A stretch of 12,452 bases of DNA from Larix sibirica (GCA_004151065.3 NWUY0304436763.1:1-12452); one strand, 5' to 3'. Numbered from the stretch's first letter, positions 1 to 8,152 are shown. Numbers and translations are program-made. Notes: a model not told the origin generated them from the letters alone.

Positions 1-96
1 ACAACATGCTTGTTAGAAACTGATTATAACAAGGAATTTCTAAAATATGGTGTGAATTAGAAAATTTTCTTTTGATATGCAAGGTCTGAATTCTAC

Positions 97-206
97 CTGC
101 ATCTTCATCCAAATCTTCTGTTTGCGTCAGATATCCTTTTTTGCAACATCTGTACAAGCGTTCAGTACACAGAAACCCATCGAAATTCAAATCATGAGAA
201 TTTATC
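97..206 (-). other. tentative minus-strand exon, unknown product
   Basis: On the minus strand a frame stays open from 206 down to 97. It is flanked by an acceptor-like TTTTTGAAG and a donor-like GCAG|GTAGAA. The peptide reads with a protein-like texture: FDGFLCTERLYRCCKKGYLT followed by an acidic TEDLDEDA stretch. If real, this would be an internal exon of a gene that runs off the left edge of the window. I do not recognise the family. The stretch is short, no partner exon is certain, and another frame of the same bases is also partly open, so chance is a fair explanation. Confidence 0.15.
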
Positions 207-1690
207 CTTCAAAAATGATGGCAAACACACCAGAGTTTGGATAAAGTTTTTGAAGCACTTTTTATTGAGAGGATTCTGAGTTGATGCTTTCAGAAGCATC
301 TGTTTTGCATATAACTTTTTAAGAGAACAAAGCCTGCTTGAGGGGCTTATTAGAAATCAAAATATACATCTATTTGGCCTGTTTGATATTTGTGGTCCAA
401 TTTGCTGGAACCAGTTCTGCCTCTCTTTTCTGTACAGGATTCTATAGTCAGAAGGCTTGACCAGTTGTTTGTAAATCAATGAGAAGATTTTTAGTATGCA
501 CCTGCAGAAGGTATCTGGTTTCTTCATATGCATTGTAATATGGTTAAAACAAAACACCTGTGATTGCCTCTTCTCCAGCTTATAGATGGAGTATCTTGCA
601 ACAAATTATATGCAGCATTATAAGCATATAATATAAGAGCAAAACCAAGGGAGCAATTAACAATGTGATGATTAGAGTTTACATTATTGAATTTTAGAAG
701 ACACTGAAGACTCTGTAGCAAAATTTGTTAGCAAAATTACTACTAGTGATATTGGGCAATCAATCTTGTGATTTCTTGGGGGTTAATGGTCTGAAATGGT
801 GAATTCACACTATGAGAATACCTGTACCAACTGCCAAATGCACATGGTTCTGATTACTTGTGTAAAATATTGGACACTCTCGTTTATACAATATGCTTGT
901 TTGATTGGCTACAGTTTGCCTCTTCAGTAAGTTTATTGTTGGCATGCATAGTTTTCTATGACTTAATAGATATTTGTTTATTTGTCTTTCCACGTGAACT
1001 ATCTTATTGATCAGTATGATGTAAGACCATGACATTTGTTGACAAGAAATATTTTGGGTTGATGCCTTGTGCACATTGATGAAAATTAATGTTATTCATT
1101 GTTTTCCATTTGTATTGGAAGCATTGTGGAAATGTTGTTTCTTCCCAGAGGCAATTTTTCGTGTTTCTCTTTCCATTTTAATTGTAAATATATGACAAAG
1201 AAATTTGAAGGCTAAGTTTATGAGAGCCAAAATATATGGTTTGTTACTTCCTAAGGCACATATCAAGCAGTTTGGATATTCTTCTGATTATTTGATGCTC
1301 AAAACTGGATATCCATTATGTAAAACCTAAACATGGTTGAAATTCATCCATCATGTGAGGCAGCACACAACCCTAGCTGTTGAAAACTTTGGCATTTCTT
1401 TTCATACAATTTATTTTGAATTTGTAAAAAATGATTCACCTTATATTAGGGTAAGCCTGTAAAGATTAGTTTAGTCTGTAAAGCATCCAAACTTCAAAAT
1501 CTTGAATAATGTTTTTGAATCATTCTATATGCCAAATTGGATTTTGCTGATAGATTATAGTTGTCAGTTACTTCAAGATTCCACATCTTTTCCTTTGTCT
1601 GAGTTCTCGCAGGAAGATGAGTTAGGTGCTGCCTTAGTATTTTGTGTAGTGTTTCTTTAACATTTATTTTTCTAGTTGCTCCTTAATACT

Positions 1691-1698
1691 TATATATA
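1691..1698 (+). promoter_or_regulatory. candidate TATA box for the gene at 2082
   Basis: TATATATA followed by G lies about 390 bases before the start codon, in a stretch otherwise free of coding signal. A start of transcription some 30 bases further on would leave a 5' leader of about 350 bases, or less if an intron ending at 2020 is removed. AT-rich DNA yields such strings often, so this is only the best-looking candidate. Confidence 0.2.
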
Positions 1699-2020
1699 GT
1701 TAATTGTAGTTAGATTAAATTTCTTATATGTGGTTTATGTGATTAGAGTTGGTTAGAACTTAGAACCAATATTGTATTTTGCCAAATAAGGTTTTACTTG
1801 CTAACTAGGTTCTGCATAAGTTCAAGTAACATGGATTCTTACAGATTTAACGTACCTTGTGTATTTTCAGGGACTATTAATCAATTTGAGAGGAAATCTA
1901 AGGTCTTTCAAAATAATATAAAAGTGGGCAGTATCCCATTTCAAATATCAGAAAGGATCCTGAATGTCTTTTCATTTAGATGCTAAATGCTGGTGAAGTC
2001 TTAGTGCATTTTACCTGCAG

Positions 2021-2081
2021 GTTTTTATAGAGGTATTATTAAGGAACTTGTAGGTTTAGTCAAAAGCAAGTAGAAGCAAAC
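2021..2081 (+). other. 5' UTR, possibly starting at a splice acceptor
   Basis: The bases just before the start codon are untranslated: an in-frame TAA lies at 2040-2042, 14 codons before the ATG. A pyrimidine-rich stretch ending in ttacctgcag at 2020 looks like a good plant 3' splice site, so the leader may be spliced just upstream of the coding start. The matching donor was not identified. A second, weaker acceptor (cttgtag) ends near 2053. Confidence 0.3.
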
Positions 2082-4982
2082 ATGAGGCGACAAGGTGGAT
2101 ATGGTGGTTCCAATGTCAATCCGTTGGTTGCTGCTCAAATGCAGCATATTGCTGCCCAGAGAATGCAGCAACATAATCCTGGGCTGCATGCCTTTCCAGG
2201 GAGGCCAGATGCCCCACCATTGGATGAGGAGCAGCGCTATATGTCTTCAAAGGCAGAAGGTCACTGGCAGTGGGAAGGAGCTGATCCAAATGGGCCGAAT
2301 ATGCCGCCTCACATATATAAAGAAGGTAAGATGATAATGTTTACATGCAATATTTGTACTGGCTTGTTTTGCTTTTAATATTTAGATTTTAAGCAAAAGC
2401 TGTTCTGATGGTTGTCGACAATTATCCAGAAAGACTAAGAAAAATAGACTGACGTGTCTTATGTTCTATAGCAAATGAATGATAGATCATTGTCGTCTTC
2501 ATGCATTCTTCTACTACACCCCGGGTGGAAGAGATGTCATGTTCATGTGTGTGTAATTCTCATAAACCAAAATTTTAAAAAGTTGATGCCCATCTTGTAG
2601 AAAACATTTTTTAAAGTGGCCATCAATAACCATAATGTAAAAATACATACATACAATGTACGTACATACATACATACATAATACATACATAATACATACA
2701 CATACATTCTAGTGGAAAGTTATGGGTTTGACTCCCTTGATACCCCTGGGGTTAGGCTATGTAATCAGGGCTGATGATTTTCACCATTTATCTTCCATGG
2801 ATGACAAGGAAGTACTAACATAGTCCATAATACCATATTGACCCTCAATCTTTTAAGCACCCAAAGGTTTTTGCCCAAGTTTTTTAATCCCTTTGTTTTT
2901 TAATGCCTATAGGTGCTTGATAGATCCGGGGTTAAAATGGATCTATGGTAGTTGTACCTTTTGCAGTGCTAATTTGGTCATGCTTTATTTATGCAATGGT
3001 TAATAAGGTTATAGAATGTGCCTGCAAACAGTATCAAACTATCATATTGTGATGTTATTGCAAGATACTGCCAGGAAAAGGCATATGGATTTTCAGTGGT
3101 CAAAGTTGCATTAGAAATGGATAAAGAGAAGAATATTTTCTGAAATTCTACCTTAGATGCATCTGCCATTTTTTGAGTTGGAATTTGAAGTTCAGTTGAA
3201 GACTTGAAGTGGTTTCTCAGTGCTTAATAGATCTGGGTTTAAGATGGATCTATTAACTTTGTTAGAAACCAGAAGTGACAGTTCTTTTACTGCAGGCCAT
3301 AGTTTGTTTTCAAAATGAACAGGAGAAAGGAACTCTGCTAGTATACATATTCATTACTATTCTCTTGTGTATAAATCTGAAAAATATTGTATCATAAATT
3401 TCAAATTTGTAGGTCAAGGTCCTCCTGATCCAGGCAGTGGAAATATCATCCCAACAGGCCCTGATGCAGCTGGCTCCCCGTTTTATCAAGGTCAAATGCC
3501 AGATCCCAAGGCACAGCATGAAAAAATGGGGGTCAAAGATGTGAAAGGTTCTGAGCATGATAAAGAAATGGATGCTGGCTATCAAGACCCGTCTTTACCT
3601 CAGACATTAGAGTTACTTGAGCAGAGATTTCTGGATGAGATTATGAAGTTGACAAAAGATGAAAATGATGCAGAGGACGAGGAAAACAGGAGGCATCAGG
3701 AGGTCCGTCATTCTTCCCTATTGTATTGCTTACAAGTTACAACCGTATTATTAACATATTAGTTTGCTGAATCAGCTTCTTAGTGCTTGCTCTAGATTAT
3801 ATCATATATGATATATGTAGAATTATTTACTGGGGATACTGGAGACTATAATTGTGAAAGGCGAAATTTATTACAGGAATACTTACTACTCAAAACTACA
3901 ATTAAATAACATTTATGAATCTAAACTAGACACTGCCAGTAGACAGTTATGGCAGATAACTGCCACAATGAGTGACCAGAATTAGGAATAAGTACTCCAG
4001 ATTTTGTTGCAAGGCCCACATTTACATATCTACATTTTTTAATGGATTTATGTAAGTATTCCACATAACCACATCTCTTAATCTTCTAACTGATGGCAAT
4101 AGTTGATATTCAGAAGAAACCAGGTAGATGCTGTTACAACTCCATTTTGATCAAATTCTTTCCAAAGAAAAATGTGTAAACCTGTTATTCTGATGTTATT
4201 CATATTACAGTTTTGCCAAACTATTCACCTGTCATCCCAACATAAATTCTTTTTGGAATCCTCTAAAGCATTCTGGATCTTGAAACAACCTTTACTATTT
4301 ATTGCTATGAGTGAAGATACCTCGGTGTAAAAAATATATAATTCTGGATAGGCATGATTGTACATTATTACGGTATACAGTATAAGGTTTTAATTTCAAG
4401 TTGCTTGCGTGTTTAAGAATGCAAATAATTTTTAGGCTATCCTACGAAAGATAGCAAATTGTAGTGTCAGTAGTATCGTTAAACCGCAATAATGTTTAGT
4501 TTTACCTTTATTTGATATTCAAGCGCATACAATTACTATTACCAAGTAAGATGTGTTCCATATGGATGCTTAATGACCAAACTGTTTGTTTTCTTTATTG
4601 GCAGCGCACTAGAGAGATTAATTTTCAATACCAAGAGAAGCTAAGAGCAATGCGAGCTCAACAGGCTAAATATCGAGAAGAATTTTTACGCCGAGAAGCA
4701 CATATGCGGCAGCAGCAGTATCAACAAGCTAATCCAAGTCCGTTTCAGCATAGTGCTGGTGGCCCAATGATTGGATACAATGAGAATGCTCATGAACCTC
4801 GTGGTCATGCTAGTGGTCTTGGAGAAGGTAATCCAGGCTACCCGGTAGGTTATGACTCTTACAGGGACAGAGTGCCATACTACAGTAATGCTGGACATCC
4901 ATTCAACAGAAATCAGGAATATGAAACAAGGGTACCTTACCCTGGGGGTCGAATTTATGATTCGGCTACACGCTTTTTTTAA
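2082..4982 (+). CDS. conserved plant protein of unknown function, Gln-rich with central coiled coil (three exons)
   Basis: Exons 2082-2325, 3413-3702 and 4605-4982 join in frame (244+290+378 = 912 nt) to 303 residues plus stop. Junctions are GT-AG: GAAG|gtaag, ttgtag|GT (a Gly codon is split), GGAG|gtccg and ttggcag|CG (phase 0). The ATG at 2082 is preceded by an in-frame stop. Residues 1-81 begin MRRQGGYGG and are rich in Gln, Met and His. Residues 82-143 are Gly/Pro-rich, then acidic. Residues 144-222 have no Pro after the first residues and are highly charged (LELLEQRFLDEIMKL, later NFQYQEKLRAMRAQ), a likely long helix or coiled coil ending in a Gln cluster. Residues 223-303 are low-complexity Gly/Tyr/Pro/Arg and end in ATRFF. 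No enzyme motif, signal peptide or membrane segment is seen. The MRRQ start and the central helix match, from memory, an uncharacterised plant protein family. A role in RNA or protein assembly is only a guess from composition. Confidence 0.85.
2642..2707 (+). repeat. imperfect (TACA)n microsatellite
   Basis: About 16 units of TACA (equivalently ATAC) run through the stretch, interrupted by a few single-base changes (tgtacg, and ataatac twice). It lies in intron 1, directly before the B-box-like site. Such arrays often arise from or next to the tails of short retroelements and are prone to length change. Confidence 0.9.
2708..2946 (+). mobile_element. possible SINE remnant with pol III B-box-like site
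   Basis: GGTTTGACTCC at 2725-2735 matches the tRNA-type internal promoter B box (GGTTCGANNCC) at all but one constrained position, in a context (gtggaaagttatg before, cccttgatacccctgg after) that resembles plant tRNA-derived SINE bodies. No clear A box precedes it, because the microsatellite lies where one would be expected. If it is a SINE it is 5'-truncated. The right end is uncertain and is set here at the dispersed repeat at 2914-2946. Confidence 0.3.
2914..2946 (+). repeat. 33-bp dispersed repeat, copy 1
   Basis: It begins tgcttgatagatcc and matches the copy at 3221-3253 in 29 of 33 positions. A more distant form of the same core occurs twice downstream of the gene, at 5871 and 5915. 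All copies are in the same orientation. Confidence 0.6.
3221..3253 (+). repeat. 33-bp dispersed repeat, copy 2
   Basis: It begins tgcttaatagatct and ends in gatggatctat, like copy 1 some 307 bases upstream. Its first 12 bases are identical to the cores at 5871 and 5915 beyond the gene. Confidence 0.6.
3703..4604 (+). other. intron 2 (902 bp)
   Basis: The intron begins gtccgtc, a weaker donor than that of intron 1, and ends in a pyrimidine-rich stretch closing with ttggcag. Both sides are phase 0. The interior is AT-rich with no recognisable repeat or coding signal. Confidence 0.8.
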
Positions 4983-5460
4983 AATGTATCCAATACATCA
5001 GTACTAATGGAGACTTTCATGTCCTGCATTCTCTTTATCAATTTTGGAAGTGATGAAATGCTTCTAACTGCTGCTTGAAGTATAGAGTTTCACTGCATCT
5101 TTTATTCAATACCCTTGTTACCTTTATTTTTTGATATAACTTGATAATCTCTGACTATGTATATTCTCAGCACATTTTTTTTACAATATAACTGCGTTAT
5201 TTCTGCTGTTGAAGACTGTCAGGTTGCTTTCGAAAGATGCAATGCTTTTTCATGCAACAACTAAAATTTGATCTGGGACTAAACTTGGTAAAATTGTATA
5301 CACTCAGATTAATGGGACAACATTAATTATCATTTCTGATATTGTAACATGTTGTTATGACTGCTCGCTAGCGTTCGTTTTGAAATGCTCTTCATCCTGA
5401 ATGGTTCTGTTATTTTTGACCTTTATTTTGTGATTTGCCGTTTTTGTATTTTTTTTAACA
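4983..5460 (+). other. 3' UTR and immediate 3' flank
   Basis: The T-rich stretch after the stop codon has no open frame of note. No canonical AATAAA is present. T-rich and TTTGTA-like elements around 5440-5455 could serve as plant far-upstream polyadenylation signals, so the transcript end cannot be fixed from sequence alone. Confidence 0.4.
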
Positions 5461-5492
5461 AATGGACTGTTTATTCAAATTGCCAAATATGG

Positions 5493-5544
5493 TTTGGTGG
5501 ATGTTTTACAAATTTTGCTTTGGTGGATGTTTTACAAATTGCTT
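5493..5544 (+). repeat. 26-bp tandem duplication
   Basis: Two near-identical units begin tttggtggatgttttacaaa, at 5493 and 5519. A diverged third form (ttggatgttacaaattct) starts at 5791, just inside the next repeat cluster. Confidence 0.85.
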
Positions 5545-5572
5545 TGGTGATATTATTATAATTATACATCAA

Positions 5573-5860
5573 ATGGCCGAGGCAGCTAGTTCGAAGCTTA
5601 GGCGGCGTTCACTGAGCACAAGGACTAATGGGCTGGGTTTTCTAGGATTGCATGAAAGTCCAAATCGAGAAAGCCGAAAAACTCACTTTGAAATGAAATT
5701 GAAATTATCTTTGTATATGTTTCATGTGCTTGCATATTTTCCATATATTTTGTTGACATGTTCTTTATTTCTTTCACATCGCTGGGCCTGTTGGATGTTA
5801 CAAATTCTCATCAATAGAAATTTGAGCCTTCTTTACAAATTCTCATCAATAGAAATTTGA
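5573..5860 (+). CDS. unrecognised open frame, possible exon or remnant
   Basis: An ATG in a favourable plant context (aaATGGCC) opens a 95-codon frame. The first 36 residues (MAEAASSKLRRRSLSTRTNG, then GLGFLGLHESPN) are rich in Ser, Arg and Ala, and the DNA coding them is clearly more GC-rich than its surroundings. After about 5690 the DNA returns to AT-rich background and the peptide becomes a random-looking hydrophobic run that ends inside the 35-bp duplication. This fits a short first exon or a gene fragment of which only the beginning survives. The Ser/Arg-rich start could pass for an organelle-targeting sequence, but that is speculation. I do not recognise the family, and no convincing donor site was found. 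Confidence 0.2.
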   Translation: MAEAASSKLRRRSLSTRTNGLGFLGLHESPNRESRKTHFEMKLKLSLYMFHVLAYFPYILLTCSLFLSHRWACWMLQILINRNLSLLYKFSSIEI

Positions 5861-5867
5861 GCCTTCT
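5798..5867 (+). repeat. 35-bp exact tandem duplication
   Basis: Units 5798-5832 and 5833-5867 are identical (start ttacaaattctcatcaatag, end gagccttct). Exact identity points to a recent event. The second unit overlaps the first copy of the next, 43-bp repeat. Confidence 0.95.
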
Positions 5868-5948
5868 TGATGCTTAATAGATTTGAAGTTGAAATAAATT
5901 TGAGCCTTCTTGATTGCTTAATAGATTTGAGGTTGAAATAAATTTAAG
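5853..5948 (+). repeat. 43/44-bp tandem repeat, two and a fraction copies
   Basis: Units start aaatttgagccttcttga at 5853 and 5896. The second has one extra T and one G for A change, and a third copy is cut off after nine bases (5940-5948). Each unit contains tgcttaatagattt, the core also present in intron 1 of the upstream gene. Confidence 0.9.
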
Positions 5949-6230
5949 TTGATATTCATTTCAATAAAATGCCAACGCCAACATAAACATATACTTATTG
6001 AAAGTTTTTAAAAAGTGAAATAAAAAATTCTTAACCCATAGAAATTGTGAATTTCTTAATGTTGGTCTTGATTTTACTTTTGCTGGATGTTTATTTGTTT
6101 CACGCCTTATATTTTTATATTTTGTAACATGCTTTGTGCTGGCAGCCAGACTATGTTTCGCACCTTTTGTTTTTGGGAATATGTTGCGCGTTAGTATCAA
6201 TTATGAAAATATATTCCCCCAAAAGAAGAA
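5949..6230. other. intergenic stretch without a gene
   Basis: AT-rich DNA between two repeat clusters. A 79-codon open frame on the minus strand (5961-6200) has no motif and appears to be chance. Confidence 0.5.
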
Positions 6231-6372
6231 AAAGTTGTGAATGATTTGGTTCATGTGGTTTTAGTTCAAATTCCTTCCATACCACTGTTGTGAACTCTTC
6301 ACTAATAAAAAGTTATGAATGGTTCTGTTCACGTAGCAAATCCGTTCTATGCCACTGTTTTGGTGTGAACTT
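6231..6372 (+). repeat. old ~78-bp tandem duplication
   Basis: Two diverged units can be aligned from aaagttgtgaatgatt (6231) and aaagttatgaatggtt (6309). Both continue through a ttc..gt block, an a-t-ccactgt block and ttgtgaac or ggtgtgaac. The divergence is much higher than in the neighbouring duplications, so this event is older. Confidence 0.6.
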
Positions 6373-6488
6373 TGTACCCTGTTGCCATTCAATGCAAAAT
6401 ATCTCGCAGCTATGTTCACTGCCATCTAGCGGCTATCAGTGAACTCTGAACTCTCCATCTTGTGGTTATCATTTGTTGTTAATTAGCA

Positions 6489-6572
6489 GTTGGTTGATGG
6501 TTTAAATTAGAAGCTAGTACAAGGTAAAGGGTTGGTTGATGGTTTAAATTATAAGCTAGTACAAGGTAAAGG
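6489..6572 (+). repeat. 42-bp tandem duplication
   Basis: Units 6489-6530 and 6531-6572 (start gttggttgatggtttaaatt) differ at a single base (agaag versus ataag). Confidence 0.95.
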
Positions 6573-6696
6573 GTGAGAACTAGATGAAGTTGAAGTAAAT
6601 GTTAGTGAATACATACAAGGGAAGAAATAAGTAAAATGGCATTAACTTAATTTTGAAAACACTTTTTTTTTTTGGGAGTAAACTAATCTCTAGGCG

Positions 6697-6957
6697 ATGT
6701 GCACCTTTTTTTGGTGGTTTTTGCCGGAATCCGGCGATGAAGAAATTGCTAAAATTATAATTTCGGTTGCTAGAATTGCAATTTTGATTGCATGGATGGA
6801 TTCAATACCCCCAATTACCCTAGGGCACATTGATTATGCAATTTCAGCAAACCCAAACTACGATTTGAACTGGATTTTGGCCAGAAAATATTGCTGGATT
6901 TTTGGTGCAAATCGTCTAGAATTTAGCTCACACCGTTTTTATGTTAATATAAAGTGA
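6697..6957 (+). CDS. unrecognised 86-codon open frame upstream of the gypsy fragment
   Basis: The frame begins MCTFFWWFLPESGDEEIAK and continues through a hydrophobic Ile/Ala-rich stretch to a TGA at 6955-6957. It lies about 260 bases before the gypsy pol fragment and on the same strand, and is preceded by a run of 12 T. It may derive from the leader or gag part of that element, or from nothing at all: no zinc knuckle, primer-binding site or other family mark is visible. Ile, Ala and Trp are unusually common for a plant gag protein, which argues against that reading. Confidence 0.15.
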   Translation: MCTFFWWFLPESGDEEIAKIIISVARIAILIAWMDSIPPITLGHIDYAISANPNYDLNWILARKYCWIFGANRLEFSSHRFYVNIK

Positions 6958-7040
6958 TTGACCATATCTATTATAGATAGATTAAATGGACCGAGCTAAA
7001 GTAATGTAATAATAAGATGATTTTATTCCGATAATTTAAT

Positions 7041-7157
7041 TAGATAATTTTATGTAAAAGGATCCTCATACAAAGGCTTTAGGATGACCCAAACCCTTAG
7101 ATAATTTTATGTAAAAGGATCCTTATACAAAGGCTTTAGGATGATGATCCAAACCCT
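7041..7157 (+). repeat. 57/60-bp tandem duplication
   Basis: Units 7041-7097 and 7098-7157 (start tagataattttatgtaaaa) differ by one C/T change and by an extra gat triplet with one adjacent base change near the end of the second unit. Confidence 0.95.
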
Positions 7158-7189
7158 CCAACCAGCGTGTATACATGGCACCATGATAC

Positions 7190-7237
7190 ATTGAAGTATA
7201 AGTAGCGCATTTTATTGAAGTATAAGGAGTGCATTTG
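7190..7237 (+). repeat. 24-bp tandem duplication
   Basis: Units attgaagtataagtagcgca and attgaagtataaggagtgca start at 7190 and 7214. The second unit is the first part of the readable gypsy pol fragment, so the duplication may have copied the edge of that element. Confidence 0.85.
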
Positions 7238-7545
7238 TTTGGCACCTAATTCGGCCTCAAGGCATCGTGTCTTAGAGGAGTTACATTCATCCCCCATAAC
7301 AAGTTACTCATGTTTTCATAAAACCTATAAGAGAATTAAGCACTCTTTTTGTGAAGGCATGAAAATAGACATCCGAAACTTTGTCGCAACCTTGCAGTCA
7401 CCAAAAGCCTTGCATCTACTTCTAGTTTTCACAAGGATGAGACAGTGAAGTCACCAAAAGCCCAAAAGCCTTGCATCCACTTACAATTACCACCCATCTA
7501 TGGACTGAGATCTTTATGGATTTTATAGTGGGGCTTCCTATAGAT
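7215..7545 (+). pseudogene. Ty3/gypsy pol fragment: integrase zinc-binding region and start of the core
   Basis: The first frame (7215-7446) contains VLEELHSSPI, FHKTYKRIKHSF and MKIDIRNFVA, the typical spacing of the HHCC zinc-binding part of gypsy integrase. After a +1 frame change near 7440 the reading continues from 7447 as EVTKSPKALHPL and LWTEIFMDFIVGLPIDG, the usual link into the integrase core. The Asp of MDF (7519-7521) is the first residue of the catalytic D,D,E triad; the other two are missing because the element ends here. The second zinc-binding His is replaced (SYS where GHS is usual) and the Cys pair cannot be read. A doubled caccaaaagcc (7399 and 7452) suggests a small local duplication caused the frame change. 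No reverse transcriptase, protease or LTR was found. It is dead and heavily truncated. Confidence 0.75.
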
Positions 7546-7546
7546 G

Positions 7547-7768
7547 GGGCTTGTGTAGATACATTATATTATTAAAGAGTTCTACTAATAAACAAATTAT
7601 ATAATTGACAAGTGAAATTAACAGTGATTTTTGTATTAATGGGGAGGAAAAATTGAAGGGCTTGTGTAGATACATTATATTATTAAAGAGTTCTACTAAT
7701 AAACAAATTATATAATTAACAAGTGAAATTAATAGTGATTTTTCTATTAACGAGGAGTAAAAATTGAA
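7547..7768 (+). repeat. 111-bp tandem duplication at the gypsy/LINE boundary
   Basis: Units 7547-7657 and 7658-7768 (start gggcttgtgtagatacatta) differ at only a few bases. The first begins at the point where recognisable gypsy coding ends. Both contain a short LINE-like peptide (EINSDF-INGEE type) in the frame that leads into the pre-RT segment of the LINE. In the second unit that frame carries a TAA (7758-7760) where the first has GAA, which gives direct evidence of a stop gained after or during the duplication. Confidence 0.95.
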
Positions 7769-8134
7769 AATAAGAGAATTTGAAAAGAAAAATGAACAAA
7801 TTTTGAAGCAGAAAGAGATGGATTGGAGATTAAAGAGTAGGGCTTTGTGGATCGATCTAGGGATAAGAATACGAGATTCTACCACTCATTTTCCTTAGAG
7901 AAGAAACACAAATTCAATTTGGGAGTTAATTGATGATTTTGGTAATATTGTTAAAGGTCAAAAAGATTTGCAAAATTTGGCTATGAAATATTTTGGAGAT
8001 GTATTTAGGGACTCCAATGGAAGCATAATTGAAGACCATCAAATTGTATCCATTGTTTTTTTATGAGATTGATGAGGAGGAAATTGGGAAACGGGTTACT
8101 CTGAATGAAATAGAAGAAGAAGCAGTTGGTGAAG
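7761..8134 (+). pseudogene. LINE ORF2 fragment: region preceding the RT
   Basis: Readable pieces are KIREFEKKNEQILKQKE, DWRLKSRALW, GDKNTRFYHSF, NSIWELIDDFGNIV, MKYFGDVF and then YEIDEEEIGKRVTLNEI. This is the standard run-up to the RT in plant L1 elements (W-LKSRALW-GDKNTKFFH). Three frame changes, near 7857, 7912 and 8062, are needed to follow it. The fingers segment that normally comes next, with its SPGPDG motif, is absent: the sequence jumps from the E-rich end at about 8134 to the later GALTSTL segment at about 8163, so an internal deletion of the order of 100-150 bases is inferred. Confidence 0.75.
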
Positions 8135-8152
8135 GAAAATAATAATTGAAGG

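Larger units (their letters stand above)
1..2020. other. upstream region without a recognised gene
   Basis: This AT-rich stretch has many stops in all frames and no domain I recognise. It probably contains the promoter of the gene at 2082 and perhaps a 5' UTR intron. Short open frames on both strands (for example 357-557, 524-721 and 805-1074 on minus, 1798-1986 on plus) show no family motif, and their length is close to what chance gives in AT-rich DNA. On the plus strand an acceptor-like ctcgcag ending at 1612 is followed by 15 open codons and a stop, which could be the end of an upstream gene, but nothing else supports that. A possible minus exon at 97-206 is listed separately. Confidence 0.5.
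2326..3412 (+). other. intron 1 (1087 bp) with nested repeats
   Basis: The intron begins gtaagat and ends aaatttgtag. If retained, translation would stop at 2376-2378, 17 codons into it. It holds a TACA microsatellite, a B-box-like SINE candidate and two copies of a 33-bp dispersed repeat, each listed separately. The minus-strand open frames at 2978-3169 and 3310-3585 show no motif, and the second simply runs antisense to exon 2. Confidence 0.8.

Noticed and set aside
2095-2334. 79-codon plus-strand frame overlapping exon 1
   Set aside because: It is an out-of-frame shadow of the MRRQ exon. Only the 2082 frame joins in phase with exons 2 and 3.
3367-3412. Open codons upstream of exon 2 and an ATG at 3367
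   Set aside because: The frame is open by chance before the acceptor at 3411-3412, and exon 1 joins in frame exactly after it. An alternative start here would lose the conserved N terminus.
7041-7157. 57-bp tandem units considered as LTR or terminal repeats of the gypsy element
   Set aside because: The two units are directly adjacent and internal, lack TG...CA ends and a primer-binding site, and no second distant copy exists in the window.
7538-7885. 115-codon minus-strand frame with an internal repeat (SLLISLVNYIICLLVELFNN)
   Set aside because: The repeated peptide simply reflects the 111-bp tandem DNA duplication read in reverse. The plus strand carries the LINE-like reading.
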